The notes: generated from the letters alone by a model not told the origin. DNA of 64,000 nt from Ruegeria sp. R14_0 (GCF_017743975.1 NZ_JAGHRC010000004.1:186001-250000), one strand, 5' to 3'. Shown: positions 17,419-26,712, counted from the stretch's first letter. Program-made: numbers and translations.

Positions 17419-18426
17419 TTAGTCCACGCGGATCAACAGCTTGCCGGTATTTTCTCCGCGATAAAGCATCGCGATCGCGTCTGGCGCGGCATCTGCTCCG
17501 TTCAGGATGTGCTCATTGGCTGACAACTGGCCAGAGCGGACCCAATCCGCCAAATTCGCAATCGCTTCGGGAAACTGCGGTCTATAGTCAAAAGCAATAA
17601 AGCCTTGCATGCGGGCCCGAGCGACCAATAGTTGTCGGTGCACCCGGGGGCCCAACGGGATCGGGTCCCAATCGGCCAGCGCAGCTGTGCCACAGATTGC
17701 AATGCGTGCGCCCTGCGCCAGATTCGCCATAACCGCGTCCGAGATCGGCCCACAGGTGTTGTCGAAATAGCAATCGACCCCATCCGGGCAGGTGGTTCGA
17801 ATGGCTTGGGCGACGTCCTGTTCTTTGTAGTTGATGGTCGCGTCATATCCGAACTTGTCTGCGCACAATTCCATCTTTTGTGTGCTGGAGGTAATGCCGA
17901 CTGTCCGGCACCCTACTACTTTGGCGATCTGCCCAACCGCAGATCCAACGGCTCCGGCGGCGGTTGAGACTACAACAGTGTCGCCTGCCTTGGCCTGGCA
18001 TATGTCGAGCAGGCCAAAATAGGCGGTTACGCCGTTCAGGCCCAAAATCCCCAGTGACATAGAGGGTGACAGATCCGTTTCGGTTACTTTTCTGTCGATA
18101 TTCGATCCATCTGATACCGCATAGCGGCTCCAGCCTAGCATGCCTGAAACGAGCTCACCTTCCGCATAATCGGGGTTCCGTGACGCGACGACCTCACCCA
18201 CCGCAAACCCACGCATGGGTGCGCCGATTTCGACCGGGGGCAGATAGTTGGGCGCATCATTGGCCCATCCCCTTTGCGCCGGATCAGCCGACCAAAAAGA
18301 GGTTTTGACCAATACTGATCCGTCCGGCAGTTCTGGCACAGGGTGATCTTGAACGGTGAAGTGTTCGGCTTGAGGGATACCTTTAGGGCGGCTGGACAGG
18401 ATTACGCTGCGGTTGGTCAGTGTCAT
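17419..18426 (-). CDS. NADP-dependent oxidoreductase, zinc-independent medium-chain (CurA/leukotriene-B4-dehydrogenase-like)
   Basis: 335 residues from the ATG at 18426. The start region MTLTNRSVILSSRPKG and the segment SFWSADPAQRGW match the CurA (curcumin/alkenal reductase) group; the Rossmann motif is STAAGAVGSAVGQIAK near residue 155. The zinc-binding cysteines of true alcohol dehydrogenases are absent. These enzymes reduce the double bond of alpha,beta-unsaturated aldehydes and ketones with NADPH. It follows the cis/trans isomerase gene by 11 bases, so both are probably cotranscribed, consistent with a membrane-lipid or oxidative-stress role. Confidence 0.87.
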   Translation of the reverse strand: MTLTNRSVILSSRPKGIPQAEHFTVQDHPVPELPDGSVLVKTSFWSADPAQRGWANDAPNYLPPVEIGAPMRGFAVGEVVASRNPDYAEGELVSGMLGWSRYAVSDGSNIDRKVTETDLSPSMSLGILGLNGVTAYFGLLDICQAKAGDTVVVSTAAGAVGSAVGQIAKVVGCRTVGITSSTQKMELCADKFGYDATINYKEQDVAQAIRTTCPDGVDCYFDNTCGPISDAVMANLAQGARIAICGTAALADWDPIPLGPRVHRQLLVARARMQGFIAFDYRPQFPEAIANLADWVRSGQLSANEHILNGADAAPDAIAMLYRGENTGKLLIRVD

Positions 18427-18437
18427 GACTGTTTCTC

Positions 18438-20798
18438 TCAATTGTTGTCCGGGTTGCCGTCGGGGCGGGGGTCTTTGTATCGGTTCAGATCCAACACACC
18501 GGCTTGAACGGGGTTGTTTGCTAAAAACATGGCCATAACCTGATCGCTTGTCTGCCAAAATTCAGGGCTTGTTCGGCGCAGGCCATATGTCTCGGCGAAT
18601 TTTACCCAATCCACCTGTGAACGCACTTCTTTGGCAGCATTCACAAAAGGGTCCAGCTGATCCTGCCGGATCTTGAAGAAAAAATTCGGATAGCTTCCGA
18701 CTATCCCTGGAAGGATTGACAGAACGTCTGCCTGTGGGTCCCGGCGATCTTCCTCATTGAACAAAAAGGCCACGTTGTAGTGGGCCTTGTCGTGGATCAA
18801 AGTGTAAAGCGTTGGCGGCTCATCCTCAGTTTCGACCAATAGAATCGAGGCATCCGGAAAAAACTGGACCCACTCACCAGTTTGATTTGCCAACGCGCGC
18901 AGTCTGGTCGGATCGTCATCAGAACAGGCGGGTTTTTTGCATCTGTTGATCGGATCGTTAATCGCCCACAGCCCGTTGCCGCGATTTAGCAACTCAAGAA
19001 GGAACTCCTGTTTGGGTGTGTCAGTTTCAAACTGGATGCCGGTTGGAAAGCTTGGGTCGACATAACGGCGGTGCCAATAGGTGTGCAGTTCGGCAAGGGT
19101 ACCTTGATACCAGGTTTCATGCAGTGTTGGACGGACGTCAGGGGGCATAAAGAACAGAAACGTATCCTCGCTCTCCATTCTCAACTCGTCCATGTACAGC
19201 CGGGTCGAAAGCTGGTGCTCAACCCGGCCGAATACATCGTAGCCAGCGACCAGATCGTAATAGATGCGTTCAAAAACCGGAAAGTCGATGACCCAGGCGG
19301 TTTCGGGAATTCCGCCGTGGAACCCGGTCATGGCCGAGGCATTGTCGAAATGGCGAAAAACAGTAATCAGTGCTTGCGGATTGGTGCCGTCGCCGTCCCA
19401 GATGGCATCATAGCTGAACCCGGTCTCATGAACGGCGCTTTCGCGATACCGGGTCTCTCGAAATTCCAAGTATTTGACCTGATTTTCGTGCGACAAGCCT
19501 TGCAGGTCCCCCAAGACTCGACCATCCAGAGCTCCGACGGGCAGTTCCAGAAAGGCCGCGCTATCGGCGAGAAAGCTTGGGTCCGTAACGGACAGATCTG
19601 CGTCGGGATCCAGGAAACTGACCCAGAACCGGTCTTCGATCACATCAACAGCCGTTTCACCGTGACAGACCGGGCCTCGAATGAAGCTGCGCACAAAGAA
19701 CAGAGCATCATCCAGCAGAAACTGGTAACGGCTGCGGGCCGGGATTTCTGCGAAGGTACTGAACGGGTTGCCGCCCTCATCCTCGCCATAGGACGGCAGG
19801 TTTTCCACGGTCCAAGTCGGGTCTAGGAACAGTTGGTGATAGCGCGCCATGCGTTCTGGGCCGAACGGGTAGACCAGGTGATCCTTGTGCACGATCGTTT
19901 CGTTAAACGGCTCAATCCGATAATAGAACGGTGCGGAACCGGGATCGTCGAACGGGCGTCGTGTGGCGATGATGTCTATCTCGGACCCAGGGGGGGTTGC
20001 AGATCGGACCAGCTGAAAAAACTGTCGCGGGTCTGTGCCCGGAAAGTGCAACCGGGCCAAAAACAGATGTTCGTAGATGTAACGGCTCATCAATTGGTTA
20101 CGCGGGTCGGGCGAGTTCAAAAACTCTTCCCAAGATGCGATCTGCGCTTGGACCTCTTCCGATAATTCTGGCGTTGCCGCAGGCGTGGGGGCACCACTTT
20201 GCGCCCATGTCATCAACAGCTGATATTCGTTTTCGGAAAGCGGTGCGGCCGCATAGGGCATTCCCGCCTTGGGGTTCGACGCGCTGTATGTATCGAATTC
20301 CTGTGGCGTTGGGCAGGCCAACCGGCGATCCAGGGCGAGGCCAAGTTCCGGTGGGATCGGTACATTCGCAGCCAGCGGTTCTTGGCGCCCTAGGGTGAGG
20401 TAACGTTCCAGCAGCGACCCATCTTCATCCTTCTGATCGGACGACGGGAGAACCGAGAAAAACCCAAGCGCGCGCCACTCGGGAACAGTCTGTGCGTCAA
20501 TGCCCAGCCGTGTCGGTTGTGCGTCGGTCAGTCGTTCGGTGTGATAGACCGCCTGCTTGCTGGCGCCACGCAGCAGGCCATCGGGCGACGTCAGTTTGAG
20601 CTGGCAGGGCGCATCATAGCAACTGTGACAGACCACGCAGCGATGGTTCAGGATGTCTTGGACATCTGCCCATGGGGCGCTTTGGTCCTCATCCGTGTTG
20701 GAATCCGACTGAGCAGCGGCTTGATCAAGAACCGGAAACCCAAACACGGCCACAAGGGCATAGGCCAAAAGACGCCTGTTTCGTAGTGTTCGCAGCAT
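18438..20798 (-). CDS. cti: Fatty acid cis/trans isomerase (Cti), cytochrome c-like
   Basis: 786 residues from the ATG at 20798 (GGGGG ribosome site). A signal peptide (about residues 1-30, ending QAAAQ) predicts periplasmic location. The single heme motif CVVCH (Cys54, Cys57, His58) near the N-terminus is the hallmark of Cti, which converts cis-unsaturated acyl chains of membrane phospholipids to trans under solvent or heat stress. Length fits the family. Divergent from the Crp/Fnr regulator across about 210 bases. The identification is by motif and overall sequence impression. Confidence 0.88.
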   Translation of the reverse strand: MLRTLRNRRLLAYALVAVFGFPVLDQAAAQSDSNTDEDQSAPWADVQDILNHRCVVCHSCYDAPCQLKLTSPDGLLRGASKQAVYHTERLTDAQPTRLGIDAQTVPEWRALGFFSVLPSSDQKDEDGSLLERYLTLGRQEPLAANVPIPPELGLALDRRLACPTPQEFDTYSASNPKAGMPYAAAPLSENEYQLLMTWAQSGAPTPAATPELSEEVQAQIASWEEFLNSPDPRNQLMSRYIYEHLFLARLHFPGTDPRQFFQLVRSATPPGSEIDIIATRRPFDDPGSAPFYYRIEPFNETIVHKDHLVYPFGPERMARYHQLFLDPTWTVENLPSYGEDEGGNPFSTFAEIPARSRYQFLLDDALFFVRSFIRGPVCHGETAVDVIEDRFWVSFLDPDADLSVTDPSFLADSAAFLELPVGALDGRVLGDLQGLSHENQVKYLEFRETRYRESAVHETGFSYDAIWDGDGTNPQALITVFRHFDNASAMTGFHGGIPETAWVIDFPVFERIYYDLVAGYDVFGRVEHQLSTRLYMDELRMESEDTFLFFMPPDVRPTLHETWYQGTLAELHTYWHRRYVDPSFPTGIQFETDTPKQEFLLELLNRGNGLWAINDPINRCKKPACSDDDPTRLRALANQTGEWVQFFPDASILLVETEDEPPTLYTLIHDKAHYNVAFLFNEEDRRDPQADVLSILPGIVGSYPNFFFKIRQDQLDPFVNAAKEVRSQVDWVKFAETYGLRRTSPEFWQTSDQVMAMFLANNPVQAGVLDLNRYKDPRPDGNPDNN

Positions 20799-21010
20799 GG
20801 ATGCCCCCTGATTTGGATGATCAGAAAACGCGCAACATCGCGTCCAGTTCAAAGCTATGTCCGGTTTATACTACTGATTTCAGAGCACTTGTCGCGCTGT
20901 GTTTTTTGCCGATACAGGCAGTGTGCGTTTGTCGCAGTGTCACATGCGATAAAATCGATGTATTGAGGTTCAAGTTCACCAGAAAACGTTTTGATCAGGG
21001 ATTTCCGACT

Positions 21011-21685
21011 ATGGACGCGTCATGGATTGATCGATTTAAAGGGCTCAGCCAGCTGCCACCTGACATCCGGGATGAGCTTGAAGCAGGCAGCCAGATCGTC
21101 AGCGTTTCGGCAGGCACGCAAGTTTTTGCGCCGGGGCAGACGGCGGACAACCTGCTGTTGCTGCTGGACGGGACAATCCGCGTTCAGCAAAAGTCGGAAA
21201 CAGGGCGGGAAGTGTTTCTGTATCGCGTCCACGCAGGCGAAAGCTGTGTGCTGACCACGGCATGTATGCTGGCGTTCGAGGACTACTCGGCCGACGGGAT
21301 TGCCGAAACGGATGTGCGCGCGGTAGCGATTCCGCGTACGACATTTGACGATCTGGTCGCAAAATCATCCGTTTTTCGCACATTCGTTTTCGCGGCCTAT
21401 TCGCGCAGGATTTCGGATCTGTTTGCGCTGATTGATGACATCGTGTTTCGGCGCATGGATGTCCGGCTCGCGTCCCGTTTGCTGGAGCTGTCGGACGCGC
21501 ACAGTGTTGTTCATGCGACCCATGCAGTGCTTGGCAATGAGCTCGGCACCGCGCGAGAGGTCGTTTCGCGCACGTTGTCGGAATTCCACCGCAGGGGTTG
21601 GATCGAACAGTCCCGTGGTGAAGTTCATCTGACGGATCGTGCGGCGCTCGAGCATATGGTCCGATCATCTGGCATGCATTTTTAA
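21011..21685 (+). CDS. Crp/Fnr-family transcriptional regulator of the sulfide module
   Basis: 224 residues from the ATG at 21011; the open frame extends back to 20672 across the divergent cti gene start and is not expected to be translated. A cyclic-nucleotide-binding-like beta barrel covers about residues 20-125, and the C-terminal helix-turn-helix includes LGTAREVVSRTLSEF near 178-192. It lacks the Fnr four-cysteine cluster but has two cysteines close together (Cys79 and Cys85 in ESCVLTTAC), which could form a disulfide or polysulfide link. Being next to persulfide genes makes a sulfur-sensing role plausible but unproven. Confidence 0.88.
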   Translation: MDASWIDRFKGLSQLPPDIRDELEAGSQIVSVSAGTQVFAPGQTADNLLLLLDGTIRVQQKSETGREVFLYRVHAGESCVLTTACMLAFEDYSADGIAETDVRAVAIPRTTFDDLVAKSSVFRTFVFAAYSRRISDLFALIDDIVFRRMDVRLASRLLELSDAHSVVHATHAVLGNELGTAREVVSRTLSEFHRRGWIEQSRGEVHLTDRAALEHMVRSSGMHF

Positions 21686-21696
21686 AAAAATCCGGG

Positions 21697-21717
21697 TTTG
21701 GTGACCAAGTCACCAAA
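21697..21717. promoter_or_regulatory. Palindromic operator upstream of the sulfide operon
   Basis: Perfect 9-base arms TTTGGTGAC and GTCACCAAA around the 3-base spacer CAA. It starts 11 bases after the regulator stop and ends 55 bases before the DUF2892 start. It is probably bound by the Crp/Fnr-family regulator encoded just upstream: GTGA-N5-TCAC resembles but does not match Crp (TGTGA-N6-TCACA) or Fnr (TTGAT-N4-ATCAA) sites. Confidence 0.65.
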
Positions 21718-21771
21718 GGTTGCAGGACCGTCATGGCAAGAACGCTTCATCGCATCTTGATGGAGTGAATC

Positions 21772-21984
21772 GTGACAACGAATATGGGAAAATTTGACCG
21801 GGCCGCGCGCATCGCTGTCGCGGGTGTTTTGGTGTTCCTGGCCTTCAGTAGTGGGCTTTTGGCATCGGGCTTATTGTTTTGGGTCGCGCTGGCCATCGCG
21901 GCGATTTTCACCCTGACTGCCCTGGTGGGCAATTGCCCGATCTACAGTGTGATTGGCCTGAAAACCTGCCGCAATTGTGGGTGA
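21772..21984 (+). CDS. DUF2892 (YgaP-like) small membrane protein
   Basis: 70 residues from a GTG at 21772 (TGGAG 7 bases upstream); the ATG at 21784 is an alternative. Two membrane segments (about 11-30 and 32-50) followed by the family's C-terminal GNCPIYSVIGLKTC. Such proteins are found free or fused to rhodanese domains and often lie next to sulfur-oxidation genes. The cysteines near the C-terminus (CPIY and TCRNCG) might handle sulfane sulfur; function is not established. Confidence 0.83.
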   Translation: MTTNMGKFDRAARIAVAGVLVFLAFSSGLLASGLLFWVALAIAAIFTLTALVGNCPIYSVIGLKTCRNCG

Positions 21985-22031
21985 CAGACCAGCGCTAGCG
22001 CCTTGGCCTGTAACTGGAGGAGACATTCGAT

Positions 22032-22916
22032 ATGACAGATTACCCCGTGAACCTTGAGACAAAGCCGGTCGTTCAGGCCTTTTTTGATGAGGCAACGAAC
22101 ACCATCAGCTATATTGTCAAGGACCCAACATCGCCCGCCTGTGCGATTGTTGATAGCGTCATGGATATCGACTATGCGGCCGGCCGTATCACATATGATC
22201 ACGCGGATGAGCTGATCCGGCAGATACAGGACCAGGGCCTGAGGCTGGAGTGGATCATCGAAACCCATGTCCACGCCGACCACCTGTCTGCCGCTCCTTA
22301 CATTCAGGAAAAGCTGGGTGGTAAAATTGGCATCGGGTCCAAGATCATGGTGGTGCAGGACACATTCGGTAAAGTGTTCAACGAAGGCACCGAGTTCCAG
22401 CGTGATGGGTCGCAGTTCGATGCCCTGTTCGACGATGGTGACACCTACATGGTCGGAAATATGCAGGCCTTTGCCATGTATACGCCCGGTCATACTCCGG
22501 CCTGTATGGTTCATGTGATGGGTGACGCGGCCTTTGTTGGGGATACGCTGTTCATGCCTGATGGCGGCTCTGCGCGTGCAGATTTCCCGGGGGGTGATGC
22601 GGGCACGCTGTATGACTCGATTCAAAAGGTTCTGGCCCTGCCGGACGAGACACGTTTGTTCATGTGTCATGACTATGGGCCCAATGGCCGCGACATTGCG
22701 TGGCAAACCACGGTAGCCGAGGAGAAGGCGCAAAACATCCATGTCGGCGGCGGCAAGACAAAGGAAGAGTTCGTCAAGTTCCGGACAGAACGTGACGCGG
22801 TTCTGGATATGCCCAAGCTCATTATCCCTTCGCTGCAGGTCAATATGCGCGCGGGCGAGGTGCCGACCGATGGTGACGGCAACCCGATGCTCAAAGTCCC
22901 AGTAAACACTCTTTGA
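22032..22916 (+). CDS. Metallo-beta-lactamase-fold persulfide dioxygenase-like hydrolase (Blh/PDO group)
   Basis: 294 residues with a strong ribosome site (GGAGGAG). The metal motif is HVHADH (His79, His81, Asp83, His84), with further ligands in TPGHTPAC and the MCHDYGP segment that is typical of ETHE1/Blh enzymes. These oxidise glutathione persulfide to sulfite with one iron. It is followed by the DUF442-SQR gene, the usual neighbour of this group: SQR generates persulfide and the dioxygenase removes it. Confidence 0.88.
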   Translation: MTDYPVNLETKPVVQAFFDEATNTISYIVKDPTSPACAIVDSVMDIDYAAGRITYDHADELIRQIQDQGLRLEWIIETHVHADHLSAAPYIQEKLGGKIGIGSKIMVVQDTFGKVFNEGTEFQRDGSQFDALFDDGDTYMVGNMQAFAMYTPGHTPACMVHVMGDAAFVGDTLFMPDGGSARADFPGGDAGTLYDSIQKVLALPDETRLFMCHDYGPNGRDIAWQTTVAEEKAQNIHVGGGKTKEEFVKFRTERDAVLDMPKLIIPSLQVNMRAGEVPTDGDGNPMLKVPVNTL

Positions 22917-22933
22917 TCTCGGAGGGCAGAGAT

Positions 22934-24613
22934 ATGGATCTCAGGAAAATCACACCGCAATTCACGGTCAGCCCGCAGATTTCGATTGAGGATATTGCGG
23001 TTATAGCCGCCAACGGATACCGGGCCATACTTTGCAACCGTCCAGATGGAGAGGCCCCCGACCAGCCGTCTTTCGAAGAGATCGAGGCCGCAGCCAAAGC
23101 GGTCGGCCTCGAAGCGCGATATGTCCCTATCCAAAGCGGGATGGTGAAAGATGACGATGTGCATGCGTTCGGGGTTGCCCTGCAAGACTTGCCGAAACCA
23201 GTTCTGGCCTATTGCCGCACCGGTACACGGTCGGTCACCTTGTGGTCGTTCTTTGAGGCCCCGACGCGCCCTATGGCCGAAATCCTCTCGGCGACTGCGA
23301 CGGCCGGGTACGACATGAAGGGGGTCGCGCGCCGGATTGCCAACGGGGGCAAGACGCCAACGGACACCGGTGACGCCCATTTCGACGTGGTCATTGTCGG
23401 CGGTGGTGCAGGCGGCATTTCGGTTGCCGCAAGTCTGAGATCGCGCAAACCTGACCTGAACATCGCAGTAATAGACCCGGCTGATATTCACTATTACCAA
23501 CCGGGATGGACGATGGTAGGCGGCGGCATTTTTGATGCGCAAACCACCGCAAGAACCATGGGCAGCTTGATCCCAAAGGGAGTGCATTGGCTCAAGTCAG
23601 CAGTGGCGGCGTTCGAGCCCGAAAACAACGCGGTGATCCTGGATGGGTGCCGGGTTGTGAAGTATGACCGTCTGGTAGTCTGCCCGGGCCTCAAGCTGGA
23701 TTGGGGTGCGGTCGAAGGGTTGGAGGAGACTCTGGGCCGAAACGGAGTCACCTCGAATTACCGCTACGATCTGGCACCCTATACTTGGCAATTGGTACAG
23801 CAGATGCAACGCGGTCGGGCCGTTTTTACCCAACCGCCGATGCCAATCAAATGCGCGGGCGCTCCGCAGAAGGCAATGTATCTGTCTGGTGATGCGTGGT
23901 TTCGCAGCGGAGCGCTAAAGGATATCGATATTCAGTTCATGAATGCGGGCGGGGTGCTGTTTGGCGTCAAGGACTATGTCCCTGCTCTTGAGGCTTATGT
24001 CGAAAAGTATGGGGCCGCGTTGAACTTCTTCCACAATCTGGTCGCAGTGGATGGGCCGGCCAAAACAGCCCGTTTCGAAATCGCCAAACCGGAAGCCGAT
24101 AAGGAAAGTGTCGAGGTCGAGTTTGACATGATGCATGTCTGCCCACCCCAGACAGCGCCGGATTTCATCCGCGTATCGCCCTTGGCGGATGTGGCAGGAT
24201 GGGTCGATGTGGATCAATCAACGCTGCGCCACAAAAGCTATGACAACATCTGGTCTCTGGGCGATGTCATGAACGCACCGAATGCCAAAACCGCCGCAGC
24301 GGCGCGGAAACAAGCTCCAACAGTGGCGGAAAATATCGCCGCTGATATCGAGGGGCGGTCTGCACTGGCACAATATGATGGGTATGGATCGTGCCCATTG
24401 ACAGTCGAGCGCGGCAAGATCGTATTGGCCGAATTTGGCTATGGCGGAGCTTTGAAGCCCAGCTTCCCTTCTTTCCTGATCGATGGCACCAAACCCTCGC
24501 GCCTTGCATGGCTATTGAAGGAAAGACTGCTGCCGCCGATCTACTGGCAAGCAATGCTGCGCGGTAAAGAGTGGCTGGCCAAGCCCGAAAAGCTGACAGT
24601 AGCCGCGGACTGA
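22934..24613 (+). CDS. DUF442 domain fused to sulfide:quinone oxidoreductase
   Basis: 559 residues from the ATG at 22934 (GGAGG 8 bases upstream). Residues 1 to about 140 are a DUF442 (beta-lactamase-hydrolase-associated, phosphatase-like) domain with signature CRTGTRS (Cys94). From about residue 150 comes an FAD-dependent oxidoreductase with GGGAGG at 156-161, redox cysteines at 250 and 403, and the PPMPIKCAGAPQK motif. The oxidoreductase part is SQR-like: it oxidises sulfide and passes electrons to quinone. The gene starts 17 bases after the dioxygenase stop. Confidence 0.9.
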   Translation: MDLRKITPQFTVSPQISIEDIAVIAANGYRAILCNRPDGEAPDQPSFEEIEAAAKAVGLEARYVPIQSGMVKDDDVHAFGVALQDLPKPVLAYCRTGTRSVTLWSFFEAPTRPMAEILSATATAGYDMKGVARRIANGGKTPTDTGDAHFDVVIVGGGAGGISVAASLRSRKPDLNIAVIDPADIHYYQPGWTMVGGGIFDAQTTARTMGSLIPKGVHWLKSAVAAFEPENNAVILDGCRVVKYDRLVVCPGLKLDWGAVEGLEETLGRNGVTSNYRYDLAPYTWQLVQQMQRGRAVFTQPPMPIKCAGAPQKAMYLSGDAWFRSGALKDIDIQFMNAGGVLFGVKDYVPALEAYVEKYGAALNFFHNLVAVDGPAKTARFEIAKPEADKESVEVEFDMMHVCPPQTAPDFIRVSPLADVAGWVDVDQSTLRHKSYDNIWSLGDVMNAPNAKTAAAARKQAPTVAENIAADIEGRSALAQYDGYGSCPLTVERGKIVLAEFGYGGALKPSFPSFLIDGTKPSRLAWLLKERLLPPIYWQAMLRGKEWLAKPEKLTVAAD

Positions 24614-24615
24614 AC

Positions 24616-26361
24616 ATGAACGCACCCCAAAAGGCATTGCGCCGCTATGTTCCCATTCTGGATTGGGGGCGGACCTACACAAAATCGGCTCTGTCGAACG
24701 ACCTGATTGCCGCAGTGATCGTAACGATCATGTTGATCCCGCAATCGCTGGCTTATGCTTTGCTGGCAGGGCTGCCGCCAGAGGCGGGTCTTTACGCCTC
24801 GATCGTGCCGATCTTGTTGTATGCCATCTTTGGCACAAGTCGTTCCTTGGCCGTCGGTCCGGTCGCGGTTGTGTCATTGTTGACGGCATCGGCCGTAGGG
24901 CAGGTGGCCGAGCAGGGGACGGCAGGATATGCCGTGGCGGCTCTGACACTGGCATTCATGTCTGGTGGGTTTTTGATGCTGATGGGCGTCCTGCGCCTTG
25001 GGTTGCTTGCGAATTTCCTCAGCCATCCGGTGATCGCCGGGTTCATCACCGCATCGGGTATCCTCATCGCCACCAGTCAACTCAAGCACATTCTCGGGAT
25101 CGATGCCCACGGGCACACGCTGCCCGAGATGGTGATGTCGATCCTGTCTCATTTGCCTCAGTTGAACTGGATTACGGTCACAATCGGCGTCTTTGCAACG
25201 ATGTTCTTGTTTTGGGTTCGCGTGTCACTAAAACCCACGCTTCGTGCGCTGCGAGTGCCTGCGCTGCTCGCTGATGTTTTGACAAAGGCGGGGCCCGTTG
25301 CCGCTGTTGTCGCAACCACGGTTTGCGTCTGGGCTTTTGATCTGGCCGGACAGGGAGTCAAAATCGTGGGTTCCGTCCCGCAAAGCTTGCCGCCCCTGAC
25401 GATGCCGGGATTTTCGCTGGATCTTGTGAACGCGCTGCTGGTGCCAGCCATCCTGATCTCGGTCATCGGTTTTGTCGAAAGCGTGTCGGTGGCGCAAACG
25501 CTGGCGGCCAAGAAACGTCAGAGAATTGATCCGGATCAGGAGTTGATTGGTCTGGGTGCTGCCAATCTTGGTGCGGCCTTTACCGGAGGGTATCCGGTGA
25601 CCGGTGGCTTTGCGCGGTCTGTCGTGAACTTCGATGCGGGCGCCGAAACACCCGCGGCAGGCGCATTCACGGCGATTGGTTTGGCCATCGCGGCCATGGC
25701 GCTGACACCGCTGGTCTACTTCCTTCCCAATGCGACGCTGGCGGCAACAATCATTGTCGCCGTGCTGGGCCTTGTTGATCTGTCGATCCTGAAAAAGACC
25801 TGGGACTATTCGCGCGCCGACTTTGCCGCCGTCGCGGCAACGATCGTGCTGACCCTCGGGCTAGGGGTCGAAGTGGGTGTAGCTTCTGGTGTTGTACTGT
25901 CCGTCGTGCTGCATCTTTACAAGACATCAAAGCCGCATGTGGCCGAGGTTGGATTGGTGCCGGACACTCAGCATTTCCGCAATATCCTTCGTCATGATGT
26001 GTTGAGCGATCCAACTGTTGTGACACTGCGCGTTGACGAAAGTCTGTACTTTGTGAATGCGCGCTTTCTTGAGGATTTGGTGCAGAACCGCGTGACGGAT
26101 GGCAGCACGGTTCGACATGTCGTTTTAATGTTCTCAGCTGTGAATGAGGTCGACTTTTCGGCCTTGGAAAGCCTCGAGACGATCAACCGCCGACTAGCCG
26201 ATATGTGCATCGGGTTGCACCTGTCCGAGGTAAAAGGCCCTGTGATGGACCGACTAACGCGGTCGCACTTTCTTGAGGAACTGAACGGACACGTGTTCCT
26301 GTCGCAATATGATGCGTGGATCAGGCTTTCACCTTCCACCACGCCAGATGTTGCGGCATAA
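24616..26361 (+). CDS. SulP-family inorganic anion transporter with STAS domain
   Basis: 581 residues from the ATG at 24616, two bases after the SQR stop, so translation is coupled. The SulP core has ten or more membrane segments (from LIAAVIVTIMLIPQSLAYALLAGLPPEAGLYASIVP onward), followed by a cytoplasmic STAS domain from about residue 440. The family moves sulfate, bicarbonate and other anions. In this operon, export of sulfite or sulfate from sulfide oxidation is a reasonable inference. Confidence 0.9.
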   Translation: MNAPQKALRRYVPILDWGRTYTKSALSNDLIAAVIVTIMLIPQSLAYALLAGLPPEAGLYASIVPILLYAIFGTSRSLAVGPVAVVSLLTASAVGQVAEQGTAGYAVAALTLAFMSGGFLMLMGVLRLGLLANFLSHPVIAGFITASGILIATSQLKHILGIDAHGHTLPEMVMSILSHLPQLNWITVTIGVFATMFLFWVRVSLKPTLRALRVPALLADVLTKAGPVAAVVATTVCVWAFDLAGQGVKIVGSVPQSLPPLTMPGFSLDLVNALLVPAILISVIGFVESVSVAQTLAAKKRQRIDPDQELIGLGAANLGAAFTGGYPVTGGFARSVVNFDAGAETPAAGAFTAIGLAIAAMALTPLVYFLPNATLAATIIVAVLGLVDLSILKKTWDYSRADFAAVAATIVLTLGLGVEVGVASGVVLSVVLHLYKTSKPHVAEVGLVPDTQHFRNILRHDVLSDPTVVTLRVDESLYFVNARFLEDLVQNRVTDGSTVRHVVLMFSAVNEVDFSALESLETINRRLADMCIGLHLSEVKGPVMDRLTRSHFLEELNGHVFLSQYDAWIRLSPSTTPDVAA

Positions 26362-26442
26362 CTCGGGGTCAAAAACGTCGTTGCAGGATGCCCAAGAGCG
26401 GATGGGTCCCCGTCCGCCCGATCATTCAATTGCGGTCCAGCC

Positions 26443-26700
26443 TCAGACCGTTGCGCCCTTGATACGAATGGCCGACCCCAGGCTGCCCGCACAGAGGCCA
26501 ATGACAACTGCGATCAACAGTTCAAACGTATTGACCTCGGCAAATGATCCATGGGCAAAGATCACGGTTTGCAGCAACGCGACAATGCCCCCCATCAATG
26601 CACCCAGCCAGACGCGACGTGTCATCATGCCCAAAGCCAGCCCAAGGATTCCCGGCAGGCTGATGATGTTGGCTCCGACTGTTCCCAGAAATTCCAGCAT
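26443..26700 (-). CDS. Small membrane protein at the end of the nap operon
   Basis: 85 residues, unrecognised. About three hydrophobic segments (5-22, 27-48, 60-80), beginning MLEFLGTVGANIISLPGILG and ending RIKGATV. The gene begins 12 bases after the napC stop, so it is probably cotranscribed with nap. Good codon use and a clear alternation of hydrophobic blocks argue that it is real. A role in assembling or anchoring the nitrate reductase electron path would be inference only. Confidence 0.65.
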   Translation of the reverse strand: MLEFLGTVGANIISLPGILGLALGMMTRRVWLGALMGGIVALLQTVIFAHGSFAEVNTFELLIAVVIGLCAGSLGSAIRIKGATV

Positions 26701-26712
26701 ATCGTGTCCCTT

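Noticed and set aside
17198-17422. 74-residue plus-strand frame between the symporter and oxidoreductase genes
   Set aside because: No ribosome site, unlike neighbours in codon use, and it runs into the end of the opposing oxidoreductase gene.
20672-21010. N-terminal extension of the Crp/Fnr regulator
   Set aside because: The extension crosses the divergent cti start and lacks the composition of a coding region. The ATG at 21011 matches the family's normal N-terminus.
26398-26417. Hairpin after the SulP gene as a terminator
   Set aside because: Eight to nine base pairs with a wobble but no T-run, so I could not support intrinsic termination.
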